DNA of 64,000 nucleotides from Corallium rubrum (taxonomy: Eukaryota; Cnidaria; Anthozoa; Scleralcyonacea; Coralliidae), in contig OZ036012.1 in the NCBI GenBank assembly GCA_964035015.1, positions 4,807,785 through 4,871,784 of the forward strand. Direction: 5' to 3'. Each line of letters opens with the position of its first letter. The stretch's first letter is position 1. This document shows positions 1 through 36,944 of the stretch, one piece after another. Made by a program: the position numbers and the translations under genes. The notes beneath the pieces were generated by a model. It did not search any database, was not told the DNA's origin, and saw nothing but the letters and a program-made list of their open reading frames with translations.

Positions 1-12702
<12,702 letters not shown>

Positions 12703-15238
12703 AAAAGTCTCTAAAGTTTAGCATTTACAAAAAGAATTGGTGCTCTATAAACATTGGTCTGAGAAAGAAGAGGAATGTCGAAGACTTTTTATAACTCTGA
12801 CATAGACCTTAGCAGCGTTTCCAAATTCCAGCAGGGTGATTTGATTTTTACAGAAGGAATTGGCGTTTTAAAAACTATTTGTTTATAAAAAGGAATTATT
12901 TCATAAAATGCATAGAAGCATTCAGTTTTATTCTTAAGCTTGGCATACACAGAGAAAATTTCCGAAACAAGTTACCCAAACACGGTTTCAGAAACAAAAG
13001 TTTCCAGCGTATGGAGGAAAGGAAAGGGACTGGGGGGCTAATCATCCTTACTTGCAGCCAGCGGCTGAATTGCGAAGGACGCAGATCACAGCTAAGATGT
13101 TAGGTGTTGATTTTATGGAGGGAGGAAAACCGGAGAACGGCCGGCGAAAAACCCTCGAAGCACAGGAGAGATCAACTACAACTCTACTCACATGAGTTCC
13201 AAGCCCGGCAACGGGGTCATTCTCAAGCGGTCACCCATCCAAGTATACTAACCCCGTCTAACCGGGCTTAACTTTTTGGTGAGAGGCAGCGCGATAACAG
13301 CACACGTCACCCGTGCTCCCCAGTGTTGAAAAGTTTCAGGAACCAAGTTTCCCTGATTTGAACACTGTTCTAGTTTTTGAAACAAGTTTCGGAAAGTTTT
13401 TCGAAAATGTGTTTCGGAAACATGTTTCAGTGTATCCCAGGCTTTATTATTTTATTTTATAGATTAGTTCAACACACACATACATAAAATTTTATCTTGG
13501 TATTCGCTCCATAATCACTTATCTGCACTGTCAATTCGCCTTGCATTTCTTTGTAAGAATGATTTGTTAGTAAGTTATATTTCCTTGTAAAAACTCGTTA
13601 TTTAATGTCAAGCACTAGTCTTTTTAAAAATTAAATAATTATCTTTGCCTATACGTTTCATAATTATTTTCTCTTTAAAAGAATTAAAAAGATTTAATTA
13701 TAAATTAGCTGAAGTCTTGTAAATTTATAATCGTAAATTAGCTTCAATTTTTGTAAATTGTTAGTGAGTTTTTCGAAATGTATTAGTAGATTGTGTAATT
13801 GTTAAACTATAGTATACATCATTGTTCATGTTCGTAACTTTTAAAATAAATTAAAATATTGTTCACCAACAAACCTTTGATTATATGATGTATGTTAACC
13901 ATTTCATGCATGGCTTTTCGAGACGTTTTCTCCTTGACGAGTAAAATCATCTGGCGTTAGACAGAGTAAAAATATAAAGTTGTTTCACAAGAACAATGCA
14001 CATGAAAGGGTTACAGCGATATTAACGACCATCAATGAAGCTCTTTTCTCTACAATCATGGCCAAAAACCTAGGACAGTTCGTAAAAACCACTACGCATT
14101 TGAAGTTGCCTCCTTTCCCCCCTCAATGTTGCCATTCTATATTGCTCTTTTTCGTCGTTATACGTTCGGCACCATTCGGCACTTTTTTAACAGAAAAAAC
14201 ACGTCTATGTTTCGAAATGGCATTTTCAGACAATCATGGCCAAAAACCCTAGGACAGTTCGTAAAAACCACTACGCATTCGAAGTTGCCCCCCTTCAATG
14301 TTGCCATTCTATATTGCTCTTTCGTCGTTATATCACACCAAGTATAAAATGAATCAACATTGATGGAGGGGGAGGGGAGGGATTGTTAGGTAAGGATTCA
14401 AGGCGATATACTATAGTTTTTCTTGTGTGAGGCTACCAGAATCTTCATTTGCACTGCTGTCCCAATTATTTATGGCCATGATTGTAGTTCCTTGTTTCCC
14501 TGATTGGTATAAAAACTGGTAGAAAAAATGGTTTTACAACCCACCGCCGTTTGGAAGATGGTGCCGGATTATTATCCACTTTCGTTTTGCAATCCTTAGC
14601 TGTAAAGATGAAAGAAGTTGAAAAAAAAGACTAATAAACGCACAAATTGATCTCATTTTAGAAGTAATATATCATACATGAGGAGGCGTGTTTCATCAGG
14701 ATATCCAAACACTGAGACATTTGTTGAAAACCGAGGCGAAGTCGAGGTTTTTGAACAAACTTCGAAGTGTTTGGATATCCTGAAGAAACACTCCTCCGAG
14801 TGTATGATATAGCATCTCAAACAAATCAGTATTTTAAGAGAAAATCGAGGCGAAAGCTGGCTCAATTTATGTAATTTCTTCCTCCGATATCCAAACCACC
14901 GACACGGTACTGATTTCGTTTGTGTTTTCCTCATGAATTATTAATGAGTTTGAGATGAATACATGAAGTCATAGTCCCTAGAAATAAATTGTCTGGAAAC
15001 GCGGCCAAAGTCTTTGTTCTAGGTTTTTGTTCACGTTTGTGCACCTTATTTCACCTTAACGCTTGCTGAACACATTGTATTTTTGGTATAATGAAACAAT
15101 CAACCAATAGCAGCGTTGCTCTATAAATATTAATGAACGTAAAACAAAAGATTGTGCACCTTATTTGCCACCCTCAACCTAAATTGTAGCTCATTGTTAA
15201 CCACTTTGATGTTCGCCGCGTTTCCAGACAATATAATT
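12703..15238. other. Intergenic region between tail-to-tail genes
   Basis: No gene recognised. It holds a 5S-SINE (13098-13321, -), a copy of the GACGAGTAAAATC repeat (about 13902-14008), a direct duplication of about 60 bp (14050-14110 and 14230-14290), a palindromic foldback (14672-14815) and a TIR element (14975-15245). Confidence 0.7.
13098..13321 (-). mobile_element. 5S rRNA-derived SINE, 3' truncated
   Basis: Reverse-strand copy with head and body but no long tail. The 5S part has a 2-base insertion (AAGTATACTAAC for AAGTACTAAC). Confidence 0.8.
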
Positions 15239-15245
15239 CTAGGGA
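14975..15245. mobile_element. MITE with terminal inverted repeats overlapping a stop codon
   Basis: The left end has CATAGTCCCTAG and TTGTCTGGAAACGCGGC. The right end is the inverse (GCCGCGTTTCCAGACAA and CTAGGGACTATG). The right TIR supplies the TAG at 15239-15241 that ends the open frame of the neighbouring gene. Confidence 0.7.
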
Positions 15246-16668
15246 CTATGCTTGGACTTACCTTCCTTCCAGGGAAACAAACATTTCTTAAAATCAGGAC
15301 ATGGTGGTACCTTCATATTCCATCTATTGTCAGTTTTCTCGTCAGGTTTTTTCTTGTCCGGATCACAAACATAAGGCATTCCTGTTTCTGTATCAAATGC
15401 GTGAACATAAGGAAGCATGTTTAGCACACCAAGTGCAGCTCCTGAAAGACCAACCCCGTATCCCGTATTAACATCTGTACCACCATACAGCTGACCACGG
15501 ATGGCTTCTTCTTTACTAGAAACTGCATGGATAAGAAATATTTGATCTCAAAATTTGAAAATATCGATTTTACTAGAAATACATGAACGCAACAACCCCT
15601 CGTCCGCTTTGAGAGAGCAAAATTCTTTACCGGATTTGGACAGTTTCAGGGCACATCCTGCTTCTTTCAGTTACACTTCGGTCGGCATCGTTTTCGGTCT
15701 TTGTCGTATTAATTTTTAGGCTTTTTCCAGTGGTTTTAAGTCGTATTTATTGTTGTCTTTTTCTCGCTGCCACATCTCTTCTTAGCCTTCTTTCTTTGGT
15801 CTTTTTCCATAGTAATATTAATGTACATTTTAGTTGAAACCATTTTTTTCTGGCAAAGATTTCTTTCGTCTTGATCTTTGAAAAACTATTTCGTAATCCA
15901 ACCATCCAACGAACTTATAAATTATAATTTGCTGACGTAAATTTAAATAATTTGAATAATTTAACAGGTTAGTTACCAGTACCCTGCTATTCGAACTGCG
16001 CAAGTTGTGGATTTGATAACATATATATAGATATATAAACAGGTTTCAGAATTGCTTTCAGCTTTTTATCTCGCGTGTAAAGTGGACTCCACGCATGTCG
16101 AGATTAGCACCCTCACCCGGGCTCCGGGCCTTCGGCCCTCCGCCCGGGCTCGGGAAAAAAAATAGGAAGGAAAATTTATGTAGCTACTTTTATTCAAATT
16201 ACTTCCTCGAACCTTTGATAATTTCAAGTTACGAATCAATAATATACATAGTTATTATAATAGTTTTCATCGGTATTAAGTGCCATTTTGTTGAACAAAA
16301 CTTGAGCGTTCATGTATTCTAGAGTTCAGAAGTTTTAACTCCTTCATGCACGACTCTCCGAGTCGTCCCCATTGATGAGAACAATCGTCTGGCGTTAGCC
16401 AGATAAAAAGATAAAGTTGTTCCACAATAGCAATGCCCATGAAAAGGTTACCAACTAAAGACAGCTTATACATGCAGCAAAGAACTAACAAAACTTGACA
16501 AATTACAACCTGAAATACGATACTAATGTACAAAATACAGCTGTTGCATTATCAGGTCTGATATACTTTGACAACAACAGACCATTCAAAACTGACAGTA
16601 TCAGGCATTAGCAGCGTTATAGTTTTTAGATACTGTATAAGTGCCTAGAAAGTGTAAATCTAAGTTAC

Positions 16669-16703
<35 letters not shown>

Positions 16704-18026
16704 CCAATTATACCAATTGCAGGATATGCCATGAACGTGTGCCAGTTCACCAAAAAGGAACTATACGATCTTGACATGTTGGTGAAGGAGATTCTACGCA
16801 AACACAATATGTTAGGTAGACAGGCAAGTGACGAACGGCTATACATGAAAAGGAAGGATGGTGGACGAGGTGTAAAGAGTCTGAGACAGGTTTACAAAGA
16901 GACGAAAGTGCGTGTGGCCACATATATGGTGTTAAGCCCAAGCCGCTGGATAAGGGTTGCATGGAAGAGAGAGTATAATAGCGAGTACAAAAGCCTGAAA
17001 AGGGAAGCGGAACAAGCACTGCAGGAAATGGGCCTTGAAGTTGACTTTAGAGAGGCAGAGATATGGAAAGATCAAGAGAAGATGGAGAAGGACTGGTCAG
17101 GTTGTTGGAAGGAACTGAAGAAGGGGATGAAAAAAGGATATGGGGAAAAGCTGAAGATTGAGTACAAAGAGAAAGTTATGCAGAGTCAAGTGTTTGCAGG
17201 GCAGGAAAAGGAAAGCCATATGTGGTTGAATTCGAACACTACACCACAGAAGACAGCAGGAATCATGAACATGTTGGAACAAATGGTCGAAACCCGGAAA
17301 TGGAAAGCGATGCGAGGAATTGGAGACACAGATGGAAAGTGCAGGTTATGTGGACAGCACGAGGAAACCGTTCAGCACCTGCTTGCAGGATGTGGAATAC
17401 TGGCGGGAGGTGAATACCTAAGCAGACACAACAACGCATTGATGGTGTTAGCAGTTAACTGGGCAATAGATAAAGGACTCTTACCTGAAAGCACAGTATG
17501 GTACGGAGAGAGATGGAAGAAAGGACATGTACTCAAGGGCGATGAATTCAAACTTTGCTGGGACTTCGAGTACAAAATGAGGAAAACGAGTACAGCGCGT
17601 AGACCGGACCTGACCCTGGAGGATGGAAGAGAGAAGAAAATATGGCTGGTGGACATGTCGTGCCCACAGGAAAGAAACATAGAGGAGGTAACACGAACCA
17701 AAATACGAAAGTATCAACAACTTGCGTTCGAGACTAGAGAGAAGCGACCAGGATATATAGTGGAAGTGGTACCAGTTATCATCGGATGTTTAGGAGGTGG
17801 TGTGGAGAAGACGGGAAAAACGGTGGCAAAAGTAATCAAAGGAGAAGGAAACGTGATAAGAATAGTGAGAACAATGCAGCAAACAGTACTGTTCGAAGGA
17901 GAGACAATTATAAGGAAAGTGTTAAGTGGAGTAGTTCAACCGAAGTAAGACTCGGTTAATGTCCCAACAATTATTGGTGGGAATGTGAAACCGGCCAGAC
18001 TTTATTTTTAAGCTGGCTATATGCTG

Positions 18027-18119
<93 letters not shown>

Positions 18120-18595
18120 TCTACATTCATAAATTATGTTAACTCACTTTTTCTGATTACATCGTTTCTTTTATGGGAAGGTTTTGTGGAAGCAAAAGCC
18201 TTTTTAAACTTGTTAACGTTTATTGATCCAACTATATATATGCAAAAAAATACAGAAATGTTTAGTCATGAAAATAATAAATACGAAAATAAATTGTCTG
18301 TTCAGTTATAGTTGCTGACCAGACATCACAACGTGATAAAAAAATATCATTTGTTACAAAATAACTATAAAATAAAACATCAATATGGCTGACATCATGA
18401 GAACTGAAGCGTACGGTACATTACTTAAAAGTGTCCGCTGTAAAGCTATACATTAGTTAGAATGTTCATAGGTATACAATATCGTTTTATATCTTGTAGA
18501 CAGTACACAGTTTAGTATAGCTTACCTTGTTTAGATGGTCTTGCTTTAACGGTACAGAGAGATAGAACGAATAAGGTAACGGTGAGAGGTGACAT
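15239..18595 (-). CDS. Small secreted protein, CDP-motif family, copy C
   Basis: Two exons. Exon 1 is 18526-18595: ATG, then a hydrophobic signal peptide (residues about 1-18) and KARPSKQ, ending in phase 1 at AAG/GTAAGC. Exon 2 is 15239-15522, with acceptor TGCAG. The predicted protein is 117 residues. Its mature part has an SSKEEAIRGQLYGG start, a Gly-rich stretch, then YVHAFDTETGMPYVCDPDKK and a distal VPPCPDFKKC. The F-D-x-x-T-G-x-P-aromatic-x-C-D-P block aligns with the two neighbours at 20 kb. The function is unknown, and secretion is inferred from the signal peptide. The 3' end is uncertain: a consensus donor (GAAG/GTAAGT, last exon base 15262) precedes the stop, and that stop lies in a MITE. 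A third exon may therefore exist that I did not find. The intron holds an R4/R2-type retrotransposon piece. Confidence 0.75.
15610..16160. mobile_element. Non-coding repeat, second copy
   Basis: Near-copy of 7040-7575 in the same orientation, inside the CDP-family gene C intron. About 35 bp just upstream (15570-15605) also match 6395-6430. Confidence 0.7.
16670..18120 (+). mobile_element. 3' part of RLE-type non-LTR retrotransposon in a TAA microsatellite
   Basis: A 5'-truncated element lies between (AAT)n at about 16669-16699 and (AAT)n at about 18028-18119. Its frame (next entry) encodes the C-terminus of an R2/R4-class protein, and a short 3' UTR ends in AAT repeats. Dong elements of the R4 clade are known to insert into TAA repeats, and the flanks here fit that habit. 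The element is opposite in sense to the host gene. Confidence 0.7.
16731..17948 (+). pseudogene. Retrotransposon ORF C-terminus: zinc knuckle and restriction-like endonuclease
   Basis: The open frame of 405 codons lacks the reverse-transcriptase catalytic core, so it is a 5'-truncated copy although the remaining frame is intact. It stays open upstream into the microsatellite, so the Met is not a true start. A cysteine motif CRLCGQHEETVQHLLAGC (C-x2-C-x8-H-x4-C) lies near residue 205. A PD-(D/E)xK-like endonuclease motif follows near residue 292 (RRPDLTLED, then IWLVDMSCP and TRTKIRKYQQL). This order is typical of R2/R4-type elements, whose endonuclease nicks the target for target-primed reverse transcription. 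Clade assignment to R4/Dong is inference from the TAA flanks. Confidence 0.8.
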
Positions 18596-18708
18596 GTTTT
18601 GACGAAGGCACTGGATAACGTGGTTATTCATGTGTTAACAGTACCTGTGCTGTTTCGAAATTGAACAAGAGCCTTAAACTCGCTTTCAAAATTAAGTGAC
18701 TACGGAAG

Positions 18709-18999
18709 TTGACCTGCATGTGGCGTGATGCGAGTTTTACAGCAATTTGTTGTCACAAAATCAGGGCGGACATCAATTTATCTTATAAGGATAGCCTTGT
18801 TAAATTTAATCTAGCAACACTTTTTGACAGAAGAGAGAACCTCTGCAAGTATTTTTATAAACGTAATCTTGATCCTTCTAGTAATCTACACGACCTCTTT
18901 CCTAACTCTGTTCATTACCGTTATAACCTTAGACATTCTCGAAAAATTACTCTTTTTAAATGTAGAACAAAACGATTTCAAGACATTTTGTATTCATAA
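18709..18999 (+). pseudogene. LINE reverse-transcriptase C-terminal fragment
   Basis: The frame ends with YNLRHSRKITLFKCRTKRF, resembling the tail region after the RT domain in jockey/CR1/RTE-like LINEs. The catalytic part is absent, so this is a 5'-truncated relic. It lies just upstream of the start of CDP-family gene C. Confidence 0.55.
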
Positions 19000-19477
19000 G
19001 CGGGACGCACTTTTGTAGGCTTGGGTTTAACCAATCAAAGTAATTTTTTACTTAATTCTATAGGTTATAGAGAGACATTTTAAATTAATGTATATATATC
19101 TTAATCTTACATACATTTAGTTCTTTTATTCATCAGTTAAACATGAGTTTTTCAATTTATAATTTTTGTAAATTGCCATTCAAGTATTATTAAAACATTC
19201 AATTCAATTCAATATGAAACTGAGTCAGAATACAATGAAATGAGGACGTTAATCATTTTTAACTTATAAAAAAATACAGAACTACACAAAGCGTTTTACA
19301 AGTCCTAGAAAATCATACTTTAAATAGTTAATTAAATAATATCTATAAATCTTTTAACTAGGGTTGTCGTAGGAACTTGTTTTTCCTAAAATATTCTAAC
19401 GCTTCCTTCCATTTTACTCCTAAAATTGTTCTCTTTCGAAGAGCTATATATAGAGAAAAGAAAAGTATAGAAAAGAC

Positions 19478-20314
19478 TTAAACTGACAATACAACACAAC
19501 ACAACACAACACAACACAACACAACACAACACAACACAACACGACACGACACGACACGACACGACACGACACGACACGACACGACACGACACGACACGAC
19601 ACGACACGACACGACACGACACGACACGACACAACACAACACAACACAACACAACACAACACAACACAACACAATACAATACAATACAATACAATACAAT
19701 ACAATACAATACAATACAATACAATACAATACAATACAATACAATACAATACATAACATAACATAACATACATAACGAATAGCTAATAAATTTAAAACTT
19801 TACTCTTAAGCCACCGGTGTTCTTGAGTTCCGTTAGGAAATGGACATGGTTGTAGTTTAATAGGAATCTTGTCACCATCTCCGCGTTTGTAAAGTGTTCT
19901 TATCTTTCCATTTATCTTCATTGGCAACTCGTAGAGGAATCGTCCTGGGGTAGTTTCTATGTAGTTTTTCTTCTTCGGTTTAGCTTCAGAATCACATGGG
20001 AAAGGAAGATTATTAACAGGATCGTATAACATGCTGTTTTTGCCGATAATGTCGAGCTCTATACGCACGAAAAAATAATAAAATAACTTTATAAAACACT
20101 TCAGGCCGATTGTAGAAACGCCGCTCAACCGTTGTTTACAATAATCAGTGTTTAACGAGTTTTAAAATATAAATACGAGTGTCCTGCGAGTGCCTTAAGC
20201 AAAAAAGCTGGCTATGTCGGTTAATCAACAAATTAGTGTTAATATAATATAATTACCTTGGCATTTTACCAAAACATAAACCAATATTAAATCTACAAGG
20301 ATATAAAACAGCAT
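19478..20314 (-). CDS. Small secreted protein, CDP-motif family, copy B
   Basis: Exon 1 is 20257-20314: ATG plus a signal peptide of about 19 residues, phase 1, CAAG/GTAATT. Exon 2 starts at 20058 after a TATAG acceptor. The mature part carries NSMLYDPVNNLPFPCDSEAK and a distal PIKLQPCPFPNGTQ, aligning with the copies at 15.2 and 21.3 kb. It also has a basic middle segment. The unique part ends near LLAIRY (19773), after which the frame runs into the pentanucleotide array and stays open to a stop at 19478 (212 residues in all). A good donor (TAT/GTATGT, last exon base 19772) sits exactly at that border. The true C-terminus may therefore be spliced to an exon I did not find, or the array may have replaced the original end. 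It starts 170 bp from, and head to head with, the next gene. Confidence 0.7.
19487..19772. repeat. Mosaic pentanucleotide array (ACAAC, ACGAC, ACAAT, ACATA blocks)
   Basis: About 57 pentamers in homogeneous blocks: ACAAC, then ACGAC, ACAAC again, ACAAT, and a short imperfect ACATA block. On the minus strand the period-15 translation has no stop, giving CIVLY and SCRVV-type repeats. Confidence 0.95.
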
Positions 20315-20484
20315 TTTTTTCGTTTATTTCATCAAAGAATAAGATCAGAGCTTGTGTGTTTATTCTAACATGTTTTAGCAGGTAGTGCAAACTCAATCAG
20401 TACGTTATGGTTCATATATTTGTGAATCTATTATTTATCTGTAGAAACTTAGTTTTTTGAAAGACACTTAACTAACAGTCGATC
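20315..20484. promoter_or_regulatory. Shared upstream region of a head-to-head gene pair
   Basis: Only 170 bp separate the two start codons (20314 on -, 20485 on +), so 5' UTRs and promoters of both genes must lie here or overlap. AT-rich; no clear TATA box was assigned. Confidence 0.45.
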
Positions 20485-21579
20485 ATGGACTACATTGCAA
20501 GGTTAAAAACTTGGTTATGCTTGTTCGTTTTATTATGTTGGTTTTCCGGTACTCGGTCTGATGTTGCAAATGGTAAGTATTCATAGTAACCCTTACGGAC
20601 ACGTACATTGATAATCATACAATTTATTTATTTTTCATGTTTCTTAACCCCCATATCTGCTTAAAACGTTTGTTGATATTATTCAAATAATATTCACCCT
20701 GGGTAATTTTGTCAATTATTTATCTATGCTCTTTTCACCAAGTAAGAATCTTCACGCTTCACTCCGTAAACTTACATTTCCAGATGTTAACGTTGTTTTC
20801 GAGTGTGCCATGCTACGAACAATTCTATAGAATTGATTCCAGATAACTTTAAACATCCTCAGGCATTTGATAATCCACGCGGAATGTGGAACTATATCAT
20901 ATCATATCATACCATATATCATATATCATATATCATATATCATATATCATATATCATATATCATATATCATATATCACATATCATATATCATATATCATA
21001 TATCATATATCATATATCATATATCATATATCATATATCATATATCATATATTATCATATATCATATATTATCATATATCATATATCATATATCATATAT
21101 CATATATCATATATCACATATCATATAATATCATACATCATATTATATCATATACCATACCATGTCATACCATGTCATACCATACCATACCATACCATAC
21201 CATACCATACCATACCATACCATACCATACCGTACCGTACCGTACCATACCATACCATACCATATCACCACCACCACCACCATCATATTATCATCATTAT
21301 TATTACTATTAATTTCCAGACGAGGATTCCTTAAAGATGCCACCTTACAAGGTAGCTCGTGCAGGCCACTATCCAATGGTATATGATCGAGTGACAGGAG
21401 TCCCATGGCCTTGTGATCCGTTTGGAGATTCCCCCAAAGATAAAGATGCTGAAAAAGATCCATCTTTTATCAAGTTATCAAAATGCCCAGAAGAACAAAA
21501 AATAAAGAAAACGAAAAAGATTAAAAGACACATAAGAAAACATTCGTTGATATGGAAATATTGGAAAAGCTTGTTGTAA
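20485..21579 (+). CDS. Small secreted protein, CDP-motif family, copy A
   Basis: Exon 1 is 20485-20572: a signal peptide with a Leu/Cys/Trp-rich core ending near GTRS, phase 1, AATG/GTAAGT. Exon 2 is 21320-21579, after TTTCCAG. The protein is 115 residues. The mature part begins DEDSLKMPPYKVARAGHYP and carries MVYDRVTGVPWPCDPFG, then an acidic-basic linker and IKLSKCPEEQ. The tail is Lys/Arg-rich (KKTKKIKRHIRKH). The two aligned blocks define a family with the genes at 15.2-18.6 and 19.5-20.3 kb. The function is unknown; the basic tail may bind acidic polymers, which is inference. The single intron is filled by a mosaic pentamer array. An internal ATGTTAACG stretch after CAG at 20783 was considered as an exon but soon meets a stop. 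Confidence 0.8.
20895..21290. repeat. Mosaic pentanucleotide array (CATAT, CCATA, CCGTA)
   Basis: CATAT-type units, many in a CATATAT variant, change to CCATA near 21160 and briefly to CCGTA near 21230. The array ends about 30 bp before the acceptor at 21319. Confidence 0.95.
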
Positions 21580-24500
21580 ATTTATGAAATAAGAAATTCA
21601 TCATGATCATAGATAGATGTGTCAAGAGGGTTGGAACTGTCAATTGGAACTGTTGTTCTGTTTTCTTCCCCTGTCACAACACTTTATTAATTTATTTTGT
21701 TATTATAAGTAATAACATGACTTGAGGGAAATTAGCGATTAAATTTCCCCGCCGCCGAGGGAAGATTTGTGAAAAATCTTACAAATTTAATCGCTAATTT
21801 CCCGAAAAGTCATGTTATTAGTTTGTAATATTATGATCGCCGAGGAAAACTTTTAGAATCTTATCGACAGGAAATTTACACGGTTGATCAGAGAAGTTGC
21901 ATCTAATTTTCCCGTGCATGTTGATGAGGGAAAATATATGCAAGCGGGAAATTTAGAAGAAGACAAAGGATTTCTTTGTCTTCTAATTTTCCCTCATCAA
22001 CATGCATGGGAAAAGTAGAAGGCAAAGGATAAATTTCCCTCTTGCATGAGCGATGAGGGAAATACGAGGTTTACATTCCCTCGGAGAACAAAAGAATCCG
22101 AGGCGATCATGGTATTATTTAAATAATTAACTTGTTGTTTCCATCTAAATTTTAGAATAGTATAAAATAACAAATGTATGTATGGGCGAAATAACTAAAC
22201 AAAATAAATAATTGTATATTATTGCATGTGTATTGCATTATTTACATTGTGACAAATTTAATAAATTCAAATTCAAATTATGGATGCTAATTGCTACACA
22301 AAGAAAAGCTAAAGTTATTATAATAATTAAATTGTATTAATTGGCATATAACTTTAATAGAAATCACAACAATTTTGAAAAACTAAATAAAATAAAATAA
22401 GTTAAAGTTATAATAAAATTAAGATATGTCACAAATGGGTAAAGCAAACGAGTGAGATAACATGCACTGATCACAAAAAATAGATTTTATATTTTAATAA
22501 ATGTATCGTATTGTAATGTAGTGTTTTGTATACGTGATAAATATAAGAGCCCAACAAAACTATAACAGTAATGTGTTAAAAATGAAAAATAAAAATAAAC
22601 AAATGTGCGGATAATCGATTTTATTAAGTTGACGTCATCGTTTTTATCTGATGAATCAAATCATACAGTAGATATAGTCTCTTCAAACAATTTATTGGTT
22701 TTTCTCTTGGATCTTTCCTCCCAGGAATGTTTTGTAGGTATTAGTGGCAAAAAAACATCAATATTATATAATATTTAACACTTATTATAACACAATTATT
22801 ATATTATATTATATTGTTATAATAATAAATTAGGAAATTTTAACGATCAAGTTTAACGTCTATAACTCAAACTTGTTTACGTGCATCTTTTTTAAAAATT
22901 CTTGTTTGGTAAATGTGAAGTTCGGTGTTACAACTTGGCCTTTACATTTTATATTATTATGATTAAAAAGAACAGTTCGCTTTAGAACTAGATATTACGT
23001 GTAGAACTACACTATATACTGTATATAAACCATTAAACATTTACTCAATGTACATTTTAACTTAGCAATGCATGGTTAATGTTTTTTTATAGTCTTTAAG
23101 TTAATATAACTGTAGAATGGTATTTTACTTTGTAAAGTGTTATTTTTTTATCATAAAAATTTAAGCATCGCTAATAAAAGTACTAACGTTTTAGTGACTA
23201 GAGATTTCTTTAAAAATACTTTAATTTGTCGTTAGTATTACAGTTATATTAGGTTAGCATCTTTTCGGGTTGTTTAATGGAACTTTTTTTCAGTCTTCTA
23301 TTTCTGGAAATCTGAAAGAATGAAATACATCATTACTATATTTATTTTTAATTAATTAACTCGTTTAGATAGTTTAAATAGTATTATGGTTTAGTATATA
23401 ATGTAAAACTCTAGAAATAATATATTAAATATGATTTAAATTAATCAATTTAAAATATTTTTTCTCATCACAGACATTTCTTTTTCTATTCTTAGATTAT
23501 AATTTGACGTGACTAAGTTACTTGAAGCTGTTACGCTGTTAACTGTACTAGAAAAAACTACGGCTAACAGGCTGTACTCTAATAATTACTTTGTTGAAGG
23601 GCTTCGCTCAAAACGTTAATATTTCGTTATCAAAACAAATCTCCGCAGTTTACCCCTTTTCACTTTGCTCTATCTAAAACACTGCCTATGCAGTACTCTC
23701 ACCAATAGACGATAATTTAAATTGTTTTTATACAAGTACAAATTGGCCGTTATGACATCGTTTTAAAGTAAACATTTCTTTAAATTTCGCAATTGAAAAC
23801 AATAAAGGTCAATTTGTATGCATAAAAATAACTTTCTACGGCCATTTTAAAATAACGTCTATTCAATGCATGAAAGACTATTTTTTTTTATAGTATTATG
23901 TGTAGTTTACGCTGCTACAAGGGATGGACTTTGGACTTCAATAGCATCAATAACCGCTGATCACTTACTTAACACTTATTGGGCTCATCGGATTCATCGA
24001 CCTGAGTTATTAATATAGGTCTGACCTCCGAGAGTACAACTTCCCATACTAAGAAAATAATTGACAAAAAATAATCAAATCATTCCTCTTTTTTAAATAA
24101 AAAATAAATGTTCAAACATTTGTCTTAACAGTTTAAATACAAATTTTAATATTCCACGAATTTACTAATTTCCTTTCTTTCTTTTTTTTTTTGCTATAAT
24201 CTACGTGAAAGAGCTTCCAAAATTTACAATAAAAATCTTCGTTTTGTATTTTTTTATATAAAATTCCATAACATAGGTTAAATTTGGTTCTTTTGTCCTG
24301 TATCTATAAACTAAATCGCTGGGATTTACACTAGCTAATTTTTTTCAATGAGGTTTATTTTCCCTCATATACTTTTCATATTTAATCAGTGTTTTTTATA
24401 ACTTTTAAACAAAAAAATATTTCAACAATTCCTTGAGAAACGCAAATGTAAATGTAAATGTTATGACACTTTCTTATCCGCATAGGTACTTAAGTATATT

Positions 24501-24916
24501 TTATTTTGGATATGGCTAAAATTCTATTTTTGTTTATTATTCACCTTTGGCAAACGTTTTACACTTGAAAAGAAAAAGATTTAGTTGCTTCTATTTTTTG
24601 AAATAAATATTTAAAAAAGCATTTTTGAAGTTGTGTTTATTCTTGCTTTCATCGATCGAAACAGTAAAAAGGCAAAAGTTTTACACTTTTTTACACAAAT
24701 TGGCAAACGTTTTACACTAGAAAAGAAAAAGATGTAGTTGCTTCTATTTTTTGAAATAAATATTCAAAAAAGCATTTTTGAAGTTGTGTTTAATCTTGCT
24801 TTCATCGATCGAAACAGTGAAAAGGCAAAAGTTTTACACTTTTTTACACAAATTGGCAAACGTTTTACACTTGAAAAGAAAAGGATTTAGTTGCTTCTAT
24901 TTTTTGAAATAAATAT
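21580..24916. other. AT-rich intergenic region between convergent genes
   Basis: No gene recognised. A 5S-SINE tail is split into 21630-21680 and about 22245-22280 by a foldback with AGCGATTAAATTTCCC arms (about 21683-22110). A degraded hammerhead-like motif lies near 23597. Three 153-bp tandem units lie at the right end. Confidence 0.65.

Positions 24917-36944
<12,028 letters not shown>

Noticed and set aside
20783..20832. Extra exon of CDP-family gene A after CATTTCCAG
   Set aside because: In the required phase it meets a stop after about 15 codons and would remove the conserved domain.
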